Assembly (NCBI GenBank): GCA_024434115.1
Contig: QMIT01000007.1
Span: 280,262-344,261, forward strand
From: Chloroflexota bacterium
GTDB taxonomy: Bacteria; Chloroflexota; Anaerolineae; Aggregatilineales; J027
Reading direction: 5' to 3'
DNA: 64,000 nucleotides
The translations under genes were made by a program, and so were the position numbers. The notes below the pieces were generated by a model that made no database searches, was not told where the DNA came from, and worked only from the letters and a program-made list of their open reading frames with translations. Positions 35,059 through 44,048 of this stretch are shown here, piece after piece (the first letter of the stretch is position 1; each line of letters starts with the position of its first letter).

Positions 35059-35982
35059 TTAATCTATTGGGTCGGTTGATTTCACCAATCGCAGACCAAT
35101 ATTGGCAAATCGTGCAAATGCTTCGTTTGCCATCGCGTCAAAATCAATTTCAGGATGGGCCACTGATGATGTGCAGTCCATCAAAATGCGCAGTTTGGCG
35201 ACAATCTCCGGGCTGCTGGCATAAAAACGCATCATCGAACCCACTGTTTCCAAAACGCAGTGGCTCTTGGCTTGCCCTGCAATAAACACCAGATCATGCG
35301 AGGCGACCATCTCCAAAAATGGGATATTGAGATTGCCCATCGGCGTTTCGGAGACTTTGACCTCCGGCTCAAGGATGGAATAGTGTTCCGTTTTGGGAAT
35401 CGAGCCTTTGGTCAGAAATATTGGAGCACTTTGACGGGCCGCCGCATGATAGGCAATCGCTTCATAAATGGTGGGGGTAATGGCATGACCCGGTGTGCCA
35501 ATCATGGTGTGATAGGGCCAGATCATCAACTGTTTTTTGGCGTGTTCCTCCAACTGCTCCAAATATTCCATTGACCATGCTTCTTCATAGAGGGGTGTCC
35601 AATAACCTGCTTTGGCTTCGGCGCTGGTAATGATGGTAAACGGCTCCGGATAGGCCCCACCGCGATCCATCCACCATGTTGGATAGAAAATTTGCACCGG
35701 CACATGGCTGTCCAGTGAAGCGGCTATGGTCGTAATACGCGCCGCATGGCGATACAGCCATTCCACTGTGCGCTGCGTATCCTTGACTGCGCCGGGAACG
35801 CTTAATGTGCCATCAGGGTGAATAAAATCCACCTGCGGGTCTACTAACAACAGCAAAATTTTCACTTCGTCATCTTTGGCGGGGTTAAAGCCTGCGACTT
35901 GCCCTTCTAAAACCGCTTGGGCCGTATTAGGTGGCATCAAACGGCCAACACTTTCAGGATGATAGTAAGACGGAAATGACAA
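35059..35982 (-). CDS. Nicotinamidase-like cysteine hydrolase
   Basis: Isochorismatase-superfamily hydrolase of 307 residues. Candidate catalytic residues are Asp48 (LLLVDPQVDFI), Lys192 or Lys197 (LTKGSIPKTEH) and Cys242 (AKSHCVLETV); Asp91 and His93 in SLDSHVPVQIF fit the metal site of nicotinamidases. It is longer than typical PncA (about 210) because of inserted segments near 100-190. With pncB nearby, deamidation of nicotinamide is the likely reaction, though other amide substrates are possible. TTG 35982 is supported by GAGGTGA five bases upstream. A TATAAT -10 box lies at 36023-36028 on this strand. Confidence 0.82.
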   Translation of the reverse strand: MSFPSYYHPESVGRLMPPNTAQAVLEGQVAGFNPAKDDEVKILLLLVDPQVDFIHPDGTLSVPGAVKDTQRTVEWLYRHAARITTIAASLDSHVPVQIFYPTWWMDRGGAYPEPFTIITSAEAKAGYWTPLYEEAWSMEYLEQLEEHAKKQLMIWPYHTMIGTPGHAITPTIYEAIAYHAAARQSAPIFLTKGSIPKTEHYSILEPEVKVSETPMGNLNIPFLEMVASHDLVFIAGQAKSHCVLETVGSMMRFYASSPEIVAKLRILMDCTSSVAHPEIDFDAMANEAFARFANIGLRLVKSTDPID

Positions 35983-36022
35983 TCTTCACCTCACATTTCC
36001 AACAGGGCGATTTTGTGTGAGA

Positions 36023-36028
36023 ATTATA
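36023..36028 (-). promoter_or_regulatory. -10 box of the nicotinamidase-like gene
   Basis: On the minus strand CGC-TATAAT (plus strand ATTATA at 36023-36028) lies about 41 bp before the TTG start at 35982. No strong -35 is present. The gap is shared with the divergent gene at 36077. Confidence 0.45.
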
Positions 36029-36076
36029 GCGGGTTTGAAAATGAAATAAGAGAACATCGGAGTAGGAGTCAATCCA

Positions 36077-36667
36077 ATGGCAGATACTATCAAGTTGTAT
36101 CACGTCCATTCAACACTGCCTGTATTGGAAGTTAAAGGGATTAAATGCCAAAACATCCACGTCAGTTGGTTCAGGCGGGGCAGAGCAGAACCACCGGCGC
36201 CCTATGAAATCCTCATCAATGATTATGATCCCTCGGCTGGTCATGCGATTCATGCCCAAAACGCCGTTAAAGAACTGTTCACCATTGAAGAGGCCGATGC
36301 CTTTAGCGCCTATCTGATCCGCAGCAAGATTGACGCGACCCCCATCATCAAAGCCGCTGAACTACCATTTGATATGAAACGAGCAGGTTTCTTGGAATTC
36401 GCCGTTGGGGAAGCCGCCGGGTTTTATCGGGCTTCTGAAGAGGACGATTATGATCTACCCTTCGAAGTTTGGGGATATTATGATGCCAAAGATCAGTACG
36501 TATCGGCTTGGGCAGAAAAGCCAATTGACCCGGAAATTGATCTCGTCCAGAAGTTGCTGGAGCAGTCCATCGCACTCGGATTACGCCGCAAGTCAAAACC
36601 AGAGACAATACGCAACATTGCTCACCAGTTGTTGAGCAAAGGGTATCGCGTCGTCATCAGCAAATAA
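36077..36667 (+). CDS. Hypothetical protein, 196 residues
   Basis: No family recognised. The product is soluble, slightly acidic, with no signal peptide or membrane segment. Visible features are an N-terminal beta-rich part (LPVLEVKGIKCQNIHVSWFRRG), a central acidic loop (RASEEDDYDLPFEVWGYY), and a helical C-terminal end (IRNIAHQLLSKGYRVVISK). ATG 36077 follows GGAGTAGGAG at a long distance. It has its own terminator at 36674 and so is probably monocistronic. It is divergent from the nicotinamidase-like gene. Confidence 0.65.
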   Translation: MADTIKLYHVHSTLPVLEVKGIKCQNIHVSWFRRGRAEPPAPYEILINDYDPSAGHAIHAQNAVKELFTIEEADAFSAYLIRSKIDATPIIKAAELPFDMKRAGFLEFAVGEAAGFYRASEEDDYDLPFEVWGYYDAKDQYVSAWAEKPIDPEIDLVQKLLEQSIALGLRRKSKPETIRNIAHQLLSKGYRVVISK

Positions 36668-36673
36668 ACAACA

Positions 36674-36703
36674 AGGGCAGATTCATCACCTGCCCTGTTT
36701 TTT
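36674..36703 (+). terminator. Intrinsic terminator after the 196-residue hypothetical gene
   Basis: AGGGCAG (36674-36680) pairs with CTGCCCT (36690-36696), followed by G and six T. It lies before the convergent DUF4380-like gene. Its stem resembles those at 35026 and 51871. Confidence 0.85.
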
Positions 36704-36707
36704 CACG

Positions 36708-37625
36708 TCACGCGGTTTGATCCACTTTTGGCAAAATATACTTCGCCACATCCGCATCATTCATGGGGGTCGGCACATCACGGAAAAGGTACCAGTGTTC
36801 GGTATGTTCAGCAGTGGTGGCTGGGGCTAATTCAACCAACGGGCCAAGCGTCTCAATTTCGAGCATATCCGCATCGGTATAGGTTTCGACATTGCTGCCA
36901 AAATCCGGGGATTCCGCGCCGGGGACAACATCAAACCGCTTCACCAACAAGGTGTTATTACGAACATAGGCCACCCAACCCTGCGGCACATACATTCCGA
37001 CTTTTTGAGAATGGGGGATACTGGAATCCTGTCGGAGCATAATATACTCCGAACCCCATGTCCAACGTGGGTCAGCCATATCGGTATAGGCCCATAAAGC
37101 CAAACGGCGGTTCGGCAGCAAATTCCCTGAATGCGAACCAGCGGGGGGTAAGGGAACGATGATTTTTCCGCCGGGGGCCGTGACGCTGAGTGCCCATACC
37201 GCCAACTTAATCGGCCATAGGGTAGTGTTGCGGAGACGATGGGTCACTTTGACATGCGACGCATTGGGCGAAAGGGTTATATCCAACTCTTTTTGAATCC
37301 CCGTTGAGGCTTCGACGGGCTGAATGACCCGCACAAAACTAGTATGGTCTTCGATCTGAATTGGGCCGTTATCGGGGAAATAGGAACGCGGGTTGGCTTC
37401 CGGGGCGTGCCACAAACGATGGCCGCCATAGATACGCCATTCGTCGCCACCCGTTTTGCCTACGAACTGAGCATACTCTTTCAATAAATTTTCTTCACCG
37501 ATGAACCCAAACCGGATGATACGTGGCCCAACATCCCCGGTGACAATGAGTTCAATTGTTTGATTTGCCAGCCGATAACAATTCGGCCAGCCTGCATACT
37601 GCACTTTTTCCAACCTTACACCCAT
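36708..37625 (-). CDS. DUF4380-like, galactose-mutarotase-fold protein
   Basis: A 305-residue protein resembling DUF4380 members with an aldose-epimerase-like beta fold. It starts VQYAGWPNCYRLANQTIELIV, then GDVGPRIIRFGFIGEENLL, GGHRLWHAPE and a closing HTEHWYLFRD. These patterns occur in carbohydrate-active mutarotase-like proteins, but the catalytic His/Glu pair of true mutarotases is not obvious. No signal peptide. The substrate is unknown. Its start overlaps the stop of the histidine kinase gene by 10 bp, so the two are expressed together. Confidence 0.75.
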   Translation of the reverse strand: MGVRLEKVQYAGWPNCYRLANQTIELIVTGDVGPRIIRFGFIGEENLLKEYAQFVGKTGGDEWRIYGGHRLWHAPEANPRSYFPDNGPIQIEDHTSFVRVIQPVEASTGIQKELDITLSPNASHVKVTHRLRNTTLWPIKLAVWALSVTAPGGKIIVPLPPAGSHSGNLLPNRRLALWAYTDMADPRWTWGSEYIMLRQDSSIPHSQKVGMYVPQGWVAYVRNNTLLVKRFDVVPGAESPDFGSNVETYTDADMLEIETLGPLVELAPATTAEHTEHWYLFRDVPTPMNDADVAKYILPKVDQTA

Positions 37626-38878
37626 CCTTTTGGCAAGCTCATGGTTAAAGTCGCGCCCTGATTTTTTCCGGCGCTTTCAGCCCATATGCGTCCACGATGG
37701 GCTTCAACGACGGCCTTTGCAATGGAAAGGCCCAATCCCATCCCACCATGACGCCGGGTCATGTGATCTTCCACTTGATAAAACGGTTTAAAGATATTTT
37801 CCAAATCCCGTTCAGGAATACCGACTCCATCATCTTGAACACAAATCCAAACCTCTTGGGGGCGGTCAATCACCTTAATTTGGATATTGCCCTCTTGCGG
37901 CGTAAATTTGATAGCGTTATTTACAATATTGGTCAAAGCCATCAGCAGCAAAGCGCGATCCGCATAAACGACCACATCCGGGTCAGGATGACCCAACGTC
38001 AGCACTTGGTCATTGGCCGAGGCCAGTGCCAAGACATCTCCGCGCACTAATTGTAGCAAGCTCGACAATGAAACTTCGTCTCGCTGCAATTCGGAATCGC
38101 CAATTTTTAGGAAGCGCAAATTGGTCATATCTTCTATCAAATTCCGCATTTTGAGGGCGCTGTTCAAGACGGCATCGGCATGGTCGCCAAGTTCGCCCTG
38201 CGCTTCATCTTTTAGGAAACTCGCATAGCCCAAAATGACCCCTAGAGGCGTGCGGAGTTCGTGCGAGGCAATCGCAATAAAATCGTTTTTAAGTTTATCT
38301 ACTTGGCTCAGTTCAGCATTGGCTTTTTGTAACTGATCTACCAATTCAGCTTTTTCCAGCGCGATGGCGGCTTGGGATGCCAAAATTTCGAGATAATTCT
38401 GGTCATCGGGTTCCCAGTGGTCGCCAATTTTATTGACGGCCTCCAATGCCCCCACGACACGATCTTTGATTCGCATAGGAACACCCAACAACGAACGGGT
38501 TTTGAAGCCGCTTTGGTCATCGGTGTTACGATAATGGCGGGGGTCTTGGCTGACATCATCCAGCACAATCGCCTGATTTTCTTTGATGATATGGCCCGCA
38601 ATGCTGCCTTCCAGCGGGACGGGAATCCGCACCAATTTTTCAGCTTGGGCTGCTCCTGTCGGCATGGCGACAAAGTGAAGTTGATGGGTGTTGCGATCCA
38701 TTAAAATGACGGAGGCTGATTCCGCATTCAAGATTTCTGCAGAGGCATCCATCAGTTGGGTCAAGATTTCCTCGGTAGAAAGGCTCGAATTTAAAATGAG
38801 GCTGACCTCAACCAAGCGGTTAAGGCTGCGCATCGCTCTGGATTGGCGATTTTCGATAGATTGTGCCTGATTAGTCAT
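37616..38878 (-). CDS. GAF-domain sensor histidine kinase
   Basis: Cytoplasmic hybrid-free histidine kinase, 420 residues from ATG 38878 (GGGGAAAG upstream). A GAF sensor domain (about 35-175, ILNAESASVILMD to WEPDDQNYLEILASQAAIALEKA, quoted in part) is followed by a coiled linker, HisKA with phospho-acceptor His206 in ASHELRTPLG, and a HATPase domain with NNAIKFTPQEG, DDGVGIPERDL and GMGLGLSIAKAV. It has no membrane segment, so it senses an internal signal. No response regulator is adjacent. The downstream gene is a DUF4380-like protein. Confidence 0.93.
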   Translation of the reverse strand: MTNQAQSIENRQSRAMRSLNRLVEVSLILNSSLSTEEILTQLMDASAEILNAESASVILMDRNTHQLHFVAMPTGAAQAEKLVRIPVPLEGSIAGHIIKENQAIVLDDVSQDPRHYRNTDDQSGFKTRSLLGVPMRIKDRVVGALEAVNKIGDHWEPDDQNYLEILASQAAIALEKAELVDQLQKANAELSQVDKLKNDFIAIASHELRTPLGVILGYASFLKDEAQGELGDHADAVLNSALKMRNLIEDMTNLRFLKIGDSELQRDEVSLSSLLQLVRGDVLALASANDQVLTLGHPDPDVVVYADRALLLMALTNIVNNAIKFTPQEGNIQIKVIDRPQEVWICVQDDGVGIPERDLENIFKPFYQVEDHMTRRHGGMGLGLSIAKAVVEAHRGRIWAESAGKNQGATLTMSLPKGWV

Positions 38879-39005
38879 AACTTTCCCCAGTGCCTTTGCA
38901 TTTCTGCAACCCATGCGTTTTCGAAAATCCTGTCCCCCATCGCATTAAATCCTACTCAAATTCAGAAAAAGCGGCAACTCACAAACCCTGATCTCGTGCT
39001 CGAAG

Positions 39006-39011
39006 TATAAT
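39006..39011 (+). promoter_or_regulatory. -10 box before the double GNAT gene
   Basis: A perfect TATAAT at 39006-39011 lies 39 bp before the ATG at 39050, in the divergent gap with the histidine kinase. No good -35 hexamer is seen. Confidence 0.45.
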
Positions 39012-39049
39012 TTAAACATACCCTCAACCAACCATGAAAGACGCTGACC

Positions 39050-39910
39050 ATGCCTTATCAAGTCGTCCCCGCATCCGAAGTTGATTTCAATGCCTTCGTG
39101 CAAGCCTTTAACGAAGCCTATGAGCACTATTTTGTGCATATCCAATTGACCCCCGCCAACCTATTGTCATTAATCAAACGGGATGCGATTGATTTGGACG
39201 CCAGCGTTGCCAGCGTTGACGAGGAGGGCCGTGTAGTTGGGGTAGCGATGTTAGCCATTCGTCCGCCGCGCAGTTGGGTGGGGGGTGTAGGCGTAGTCGA
39301 GCAACATCGCCAAAAAGGAATCGCCCGCAACATGATGCACGCCTTGATCCAAAATGCACGCCAAAAAGGACTTGCCAGCGTCGAATTGGAGGTCATCACC
39401 CAAAACACCAAAGCCTATGACCTCTATGAAGATTTGGGATTCAAGACCCAACGCCGTTTGTTGATTTTGCAGCGTCCTGCCGGGGATGCCGTCATACCGT
39501 CGGGGTTTGTAGTCCGCGAATGCGCGGCATTAGAGGCGCTTGAATATTTTGAACGCTTCCACGACACCCCTAACGCATGGCAGCGCAGTCTTCCAGCCCT
39601 ACAATCCTTTGCATTTGGTCATCTGGAAGGATGGACAATCGCACGGGAACATAATCCCACGCAGGTGGTTGGCTATGCGGCGGGTTGGCCGAATGACGAG
39701 CATATTCAGTGGATGGATATTGCGATTGATCCCCAAGCCAGCCAACGCGCCGAAATTGGCATCGCTCTGTTAGCAACCGTACATCATGAACTCCCAATGG
39801 CAACCGGCGCTATTGTCAATTTGGGCGAACATGACGCGGAAGTCGTTTCGTTCGAAGCGCTTGGCTATACCGAGGTCATGGCTCAATTTGAAATGCGGCT
39901 TGATCTTTAG
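39050..39910 (+). CDS. Tandem GNAT acetyltransferase
   Basis: A 286-residue protein with two GNAT-fold halves. The N-terminal half has the acetyl-CoA loop VGVVEQHRQKGIARNMMHAL near residue 83 and the closing YDLYEDLGFKTQRRL. The C-terminal half keeps the overall fold but a weaker acetyl-CoA signature, ending in a degenerate GYTEVMAQFEMRL. This layout is common in bacterial acetyltransferases of unknown substrate. The gene is directly abutted by the convergent FHA gene (stops one base apart). Confidence 0.85.
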   Translation: MPYQVVPASEVDFNAFVQAFNEAYEHYFVHIQLTPANLLSLIKRDAIDLDASVASVDEEGRVVGVAMLAIRPPRSWVGGVGVVEQHRQKGIARNMMHALIQNARQKGLASVELEVITQNTKAYDLYEDLGFKTQRRLLILQRPAGDAVIPSGFVVRECAALEALEYFERFHDTPNAWQRSLPALQSFAFGHLEGWTIAREHNPTQVVGYAAGWPNDEHIQWMDIAIDPQASQRAEIGIALLATVHHELPMATGAIVNLGEHDAEVVSFEALGYTEVMAQFEMRLDL

Positions 39911-40369
39911 TTATTGGGGTTCATTGACGAATCGCATGACGATTTTTAGGCGACCCAATTCAATTTCATCTCCATCACGCAGAGGGTAAAGCTGATCCGG
40001 TTCAATCGGAGTTTGATTAAGCGACGAGCCATTGGTGCTGCCCAAATCCTCTATATACAATCCATCCTCGCGCTTGATAATATTGGCGTGTTTACGGGAG
40101 ACACCCGCAATTTGCCCTCCAAACGGCGTTAAATCCAGATCGGGCATAAAATTGGCGACGACATCGGAACGGCCAACCAGTGTCTTTTCCTTGACTTCAA
40201 AGCTAAGGGTAGTAACGGTCTTGCCCGGCCCACCAAATTGCAGCAGCAGATAACGTGGCGCTGGTTCAAGATGGGGGTTGGTCAAACTAGGATGTAAATT
40301 CGGTTCAGGAATTTCAGCGGCGGGTTTGCCCAGTAATGATGTTTGGCGTTGACGGGGTTCAGAAGTCAC
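39911..40369 (-). CDS. FHA-domain protein
   Basis: A 152-residue protein with an FHA phosphothreonine-binding domain at about 62-140. The binding-site residues are Gly66-Arg67 (LVGRSD), Ser91-Arg92 and His94 (SRKHAN), and Asn113 in STNGSSLN. The N-terminal 60 residues are Pro-rich and probably disordered. No Ser/Thr kinase is in the window, so the ligand is unknown. It is divergent from a hypothetical secreted gene. Confidence 0.9.
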   Translation of the reverse strand: MTSEPRQRQTSLLGKPAAEIPEPNLHPSLTNPHLEPAPRYLLLQFGGPGKTVTTLSFEVKEKTLVGRSDVVANFMPDLDLTPFGGQIAGVSRKHANIIKREDGLYIEDLGSTNGSSLNQTPIEPDQLYPLRDGDEIELGRLKIVMRFVNEPQ

Positions 40370-40403
40370 GGCATTCTCTCCCTAAACCTACAAACCATGC
40401 GCG

Positions 40404-41606
40404 ATGATAATCAATACAAGTTGGGTAACAACCAGCATGATTCTAACTATTTCCAAACTTTATGCAAACGGTTTTCTAAAAAAATATGGAGTCGGGCTGC
40501 TTGGTCTCATCATTTTGACCCTCCTCGCGGGCTTTGCCATCCATCAAAAGACTCAACCGTCTAAAACGCAAACTGGTGTTATCCAGAGTCATGCCTTTGA
40601 GCCTGCTGCCTTGTTGCCCCACGCTGCGATCTGGCATCCTGCGGGTGACGCCGCCCTACTATATCAACCCTATGATGGCAGTATCAAGCCTACCCGCCTA
40701 TTCTGGATGGAGGGTATTCCCCGCCAATGGGATGTATTCCTCACAGGCAACAGCGACGAGAGCGCCCATCTGGTTTGGCTAAATACGGATGGCAGACTTT
40801 GGTATAGCCAGATAAACCCCGATGGTACAAAAAAGTTGTTGGCACTCAATCTTGTGTTTGGCAATGTCCATTCGATGACCGCCACTCGCCTGCCCGATGG
40901 GAATTTGGCGATTATCTGGCAAAATGAACGTCAAGCACTCGGCATTATTTGGGTAGATGTGTTAGGGCGAAAGATTGCCGAACAGACAATTACCGCCAAT
41001 GCCACACACTTTGATCTCACAGCGGATCGTAAGGGGACACTTTATCTGACGTGGGCTTCTATGCAGCAAATTTCGATTTTATCGTTTACTACTGAGGCGA
41101 TTGGCAACCTCGACCTAGAAGACGCGGGCCATTTAGACTTATCTTTACCAACCAGCGAATGGCTCGATACCTTACGCATTTTGATAGACGATGAATGGGC
41201 CTATGTGATTTGGGGGATAAATACCGCCGCGAATCCGCAAACGACTCACTTCAAGGTCAGCCCATTCCTAAAATCCGATATTCGTCCTAATGTGCCTCTG
41301 CCAGGAATCTCCCCTTTTGCTCTAATGCTGGTTGAGAATGATGAATCTATCCCATTGCGTTGGCCCGGAGAAGTGCAAAATTGGGATGAGTCGCGTGCCC
41401 AACTTCCGCTGACGGCCTATCTTGAGCAGCGGTGGACGACCATCTTGCTCAATTTTGCGGATGGTGGTTACATCGGCTATGAAATCTTGTCCGATCAGCC
41501 TGCCAATGCCAGCCAACCGCGTGTCCTGATTTGGGATGGGCAACGGGCTGCTGCATGGGTACGAATTAATTCGGATGGGCAGTTGATACAGGAGATTATC
41601 CCCTAA
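40404..41606 (+). CDS. Hypothetical membrane-anchored beta-propeller-like protein
   Basis: A 400-residue protein with one N-terminal membrane segment (YGVGLLGLIILTLLAGFAI, about 31-49) and a large extracytoplasmic part. The latter shows repeated Trp/Asp-rich strands (AAIWHPAGDAALLY, SAHLVWLNTDGRLWYSQ, GTLYLTWASM) that resemble propeller blades, without a named family. The start is uncertain: ATG 40404 has no ribosome site and ATG 40437 is a plausible alternative. It is 98 bp upstream of the solute-binding gene, which has its own -10 box. Confidence 0.65.
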   Translation: MIINTSWVTTSMILTISKLYANGFLKKYGVGLLGLIILTLLAGFAIHQKTQPSKTQTGVIQSHAFEPAALLPHAAIWHPAGDAALLYQPYDGSIKPTRLFWMEGIPRQWDVFLTGNSDESAHLVWLNTDGRLWYSQINPDGTKKLLALNLVFGNVHSMTATRLPDGNLAIIWQNERQALGIIWVDVLGRKIAEQTITANATHFDLTADRKGTLYLTWASMQQISILSFTTEAIGNLDLEDAGHLDLSLPTSEWLDTLRILIDDEWAYVIWGINTAANPQTTHFKVSPFLKSDIRPNVPLPGISPFALMLVENDESIPLRWPGEVQNWDESRAQLPLTAYLEQRWTTILLNFADGGYIGYEILSDQPANASQPRVLIWDGQRAAAWVRINSDGQLIQEIIP

Positions 41607-41655
41607 GACGAGGATGCGTAGGTCAAACACATAGCGCCTAACAAAAAGGGACGAC

Positions 41656-41661
41656 TATAAT
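41656..41661 (+). promoter_or_regulatory. -10 box before the solute-binding protein gene
   Basis: TATAAT at 41656-41661 lies 44 bp before ATG 41705. No convincing -35 is seen. Confidence 0.45.
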
Positions 41662-41704
41662 AGCCCACTCGTTGCGGAGAATGAACCAATTTGATAAGAG
41701 GTAG

Positions 41705-43390
41705 ATGGTGATTAAGCGGAGTATGTTCTTTATTTTAGTGTGTATCGTCGCGGGAACATCTTTCTGGCCTATGGTGATGGTCAGCCGCGCCCAAGAAAAT
41801 CAGAGTGCTGTCGTGGTCGTTATGCAGCCACCCGCTGACTTGGAAGCAGCAACGATTTCGCGGTTTGATGAAAACAAACGCGATATTCTGGAAAATTTAT
41901 TGGTTGGCCTGACCCGTTTTAATGCCAATAGTGGGCAAATTGAACCCTATCTGGCAAAAGATTGGACGGTGAGCGCGGATGGTTTGACATGGACGTTTAA
42001 TCTGCGTGATGACATCCAGTGGGTTGAGGTGCAAAACGGCGAACCGACTGCACTACGTCCGGTAGTGGCGGGCGACATTGTGTTTGCCATTCAACGAGCC
42101 TGTGACCCTAATCGGCCCTCCCCTGTCACCAGCAACATGGCAATAATCGTCGGCTGTCGGGAGGTGGCGACGGCCCTCGATAGCTGGGAAATAACCCAAG
42201 AGGCCCTTGATCAGAGGATTGGTGTTAAAGCCTTAGATGACCAGACGGTTGAATTTAAGCTGCTGTTTCCGGCGGCCTATTTCTTGACCCTGACCGCTCT
42301 ACCCGAATTTCGCCCCCTGCCACAGGAACGGATCATTGGCAGCAATCTTTGGCCTGTGGGAACGGATATTATGACCAGCGGCGCATGGGTAGTCACCTCA
42401 TGGGATGCCCTACAAATGACGCTTGAGACCAATCCGTTTTGGCCGTTGGAGCGCGAGGGTAATCTGGACAGCGTGACGATTCGGTTTGATGTGGGGGCGG
42501 ATGTGTTACCAAACCAATTTGCCAGTGGGGATGTGGCAATTGCGCGTACCGACGCCCTCACCGCCGCATCAATTGGGGCGACTGATTCATCTCTCGTCAA
42601 AATTGGCGAAGGCGAAACACTCACCCTGCTCGGCTTCAGCATGGAATATCCTGATCTAAATAATCCCCTATTGCGACGTGCCCTAGCCCTAGCCATTGAC
42701 CACGACTATATCGCCCAAAATGTGGTGGTGGGTGATACGAAATTCTTGGCGGCGACCCGTTTCACTCCACGCAATGTGATGGCCGCTCCGAGCGCTCCCG
42801 GTGCAGGCTTCGACCCCGTTACGGCGCAAAGCCTCTTAGCAGAATCCGGTCATGCCAACTGCGCTTTTTCGGAACGGCTTCGAATCGCGGTGGAAAACGA
42901 CGCCATTGCCACGCTGGTAACCCAACTAACCATTCAGCAGTGGCAAATTAATCTTGGCTGCCCCGACGGAACATTTGAATTGGTCGTGCTGACCCGTCAA
43001 GAAGTCGTCAACAATGTCCATGCCAATATAGATTTCGGTGAGGGTCAAACACGATACCATCTATGGCTCATCACTTGGACAGGCGATTATCCTGATGCCG
43101 ACGCTTGGGCATCATATGCGTTGGATTGCGAATTTGGATATTTGAGAGTGGGACGTGCCTGTGATAATGCCGACGCGTTGTTTCGTCTAGCCGCCACAAC
43201 TTACGACATTCGCAGTCGTTTGGATGCCTATACCCGCGCCGAAACCGATCTTTTTGGGCCAAGCGGAAGTTTTCCGGTCATCCCAATTGTCATAAATAGT
43301 CAAATTCGAGTTCAGCAAAAATGGTTGAGTAGCGTCGCCAGTTACGGCCCCTTCCAATTGGATCGCTGGGTGGTTAATCGCGGAGAGTAG
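41705..43390 (+). CDS. Peptide/nickel-type ABC solute-binding protein (SBP family 5)
   Basis: Exported binding protein of 561 residues. A signal peptide (MVIKRSMFFILVCIVAG, cleavage near SRA-QE) is followed by the family 5 pattern: LLVGLTRFNANSGQIEPYLAKDW (quoted in part), WTFNLRDDIQWV near 98, and PLLRRALALAIDHDYIA near 320. It has no lipobox, so it is not an obvious lipoprotein. Typical oligopeptide-binding proteins pair with two permeases and two ATPases, none of which is adjacent; it is thus an orphan. A terminator follows at 43398. Confidence 0.88.
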   Translation: MVIKRSMFFILVCIVAGTSFWPMVMVSRAQENQSAVVVVMQPPADLEAATISRFDENKRDILENLLVGLTRFNANSGQIEPYLAKDWTVSADGLTWTFNLRDDIQWVEVQNGEPTALRPVVAGDIVFAIQRACDPNRPSPVTSNMAIIVGCREVATALDSWEITQEALDQRIGVKALDDQTVEFKLLFPAAYFLTLTALPEFRPLPQERIIGSNLWPVGTDIMTSGAWVVTSWDALQMTLETNPFWPLEREGNLDSVTIRFDVGADVLPNQFASGDVAIARTDALTAASIGATDSSLVKIGEGETLTLLGFSMEYPDLNNPLLRRALALAIDHDYIAQNVVVGDTKFLAATRFTPRNVMAAPSAPGAGFDPVTAQSLLAESGHANCAFSERLRIAVENDAIATLVTQLTIQQWQINLGCPDGTFELVVLTRQEVVNNVHANIDFGEGQTRYHLWLITWTGDYPDADAWASYALDCEFGYLRVGRACDNADALFRLAATTYDIRSRLDAYTRAETDLFGPSGSFPVIPIVINSQIRVQQKWLSSVASYGPFQLDRWVVNRGE

Positions 43391-43397
43391 TTAAACG

Positions 43398-43427
43398 AAA
43401 GGGACATCCTGTTTGGGTGTCCCTTTT
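43398..43427 (+). terminator. Intrinsic terminator after the solute-binding protein gene
   Basis: AAAGGGACA (43398-43406) pairs perfectly with TGTCCCTTT (43418-43426), ending in TTTT. With A-rich sequence upstream it may also serve the convergent gene at 43442. Confidence 0.85.
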
Positions 43428-43441
43428 AAGATTATCCTTAA

Positions 43442-43822
43442 TTAAACATCTTCGGGAGCGTCATAATCATCATCACTAATTTCGTGATAAGGGTTATCCC
43501 CTTCACCCGGAATATCTTCACCGGGGTCGTCTTGTAAGGGGACAGGTGGTGTTACGATATTGCCGTCGGTGCTAGTAGTACGAATCGTCGGATGTACGCC
43601 GGTAGCCCGTTTGGGACGATCCTGCGACTCTTTTTTCTTGGTCGGATCAACCGTTTCTGCCTCAACCGAATTCATAGCCAAATAGCGCTTTGTTGTTGGC
43701 CCGATTTCCCGGTCCGGTGCAACAACATCCCTAAACTGCTGTGTCGTTTCACGATGCAGCGAAATGTCCTCACTAGACTCGGAGGATTCGGGGGTCAGTG
43801 GATAGTTCACTATTTCACACAT
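43442..43822 (-). CDS. Small acidic, probably disordered hypothetical protein
   Basis: A 126-residue protein with no recognised family. Composition is acidic and low in hydrophobic residues, with Ser/Glu runs (PLTPESSESSEDIS) near the N-terminus and an acidic end (EISDDDYDAPEDV), so it is probably unstructured. ATG 43822 is chosen over 43846 because GGGGGCG lies eight bases before it. The 226-bp region between this gene and cbpA holds no further feature I can support. Confidence 0.5.
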   Translation of the reverse strand: MCEIVNYPLTPESSESSEDISLHRETTQQFRDVVAPDREIGPTTKRYLAMNSVEAETVDPTKKKESQDRPKRATGVHPTIRTTSTDGNIVTPPVPLQDDPGEDIPGEGDNPYHEISDDDYDAPEDV

Positions 43823-44048
43823 GACATCGCCCCCTGAGATATGCACCAGTCACCTTGCATTTCCAATAAAAATGACTGTGCAGATGAGTGTACCACCTTT
43901 ATGCTAATATGCCCAAACTTTTTTACATGAAGTTGGTGATAATTGACGATTTTGCTTGCAAAAGGCTATATCTAAGCCATAAACAAGTAAAGGATACTCC
44001 AATCCTTTTGTGAGTAGCCTTTCATCAATTTCTGAACAATCATCGCAC

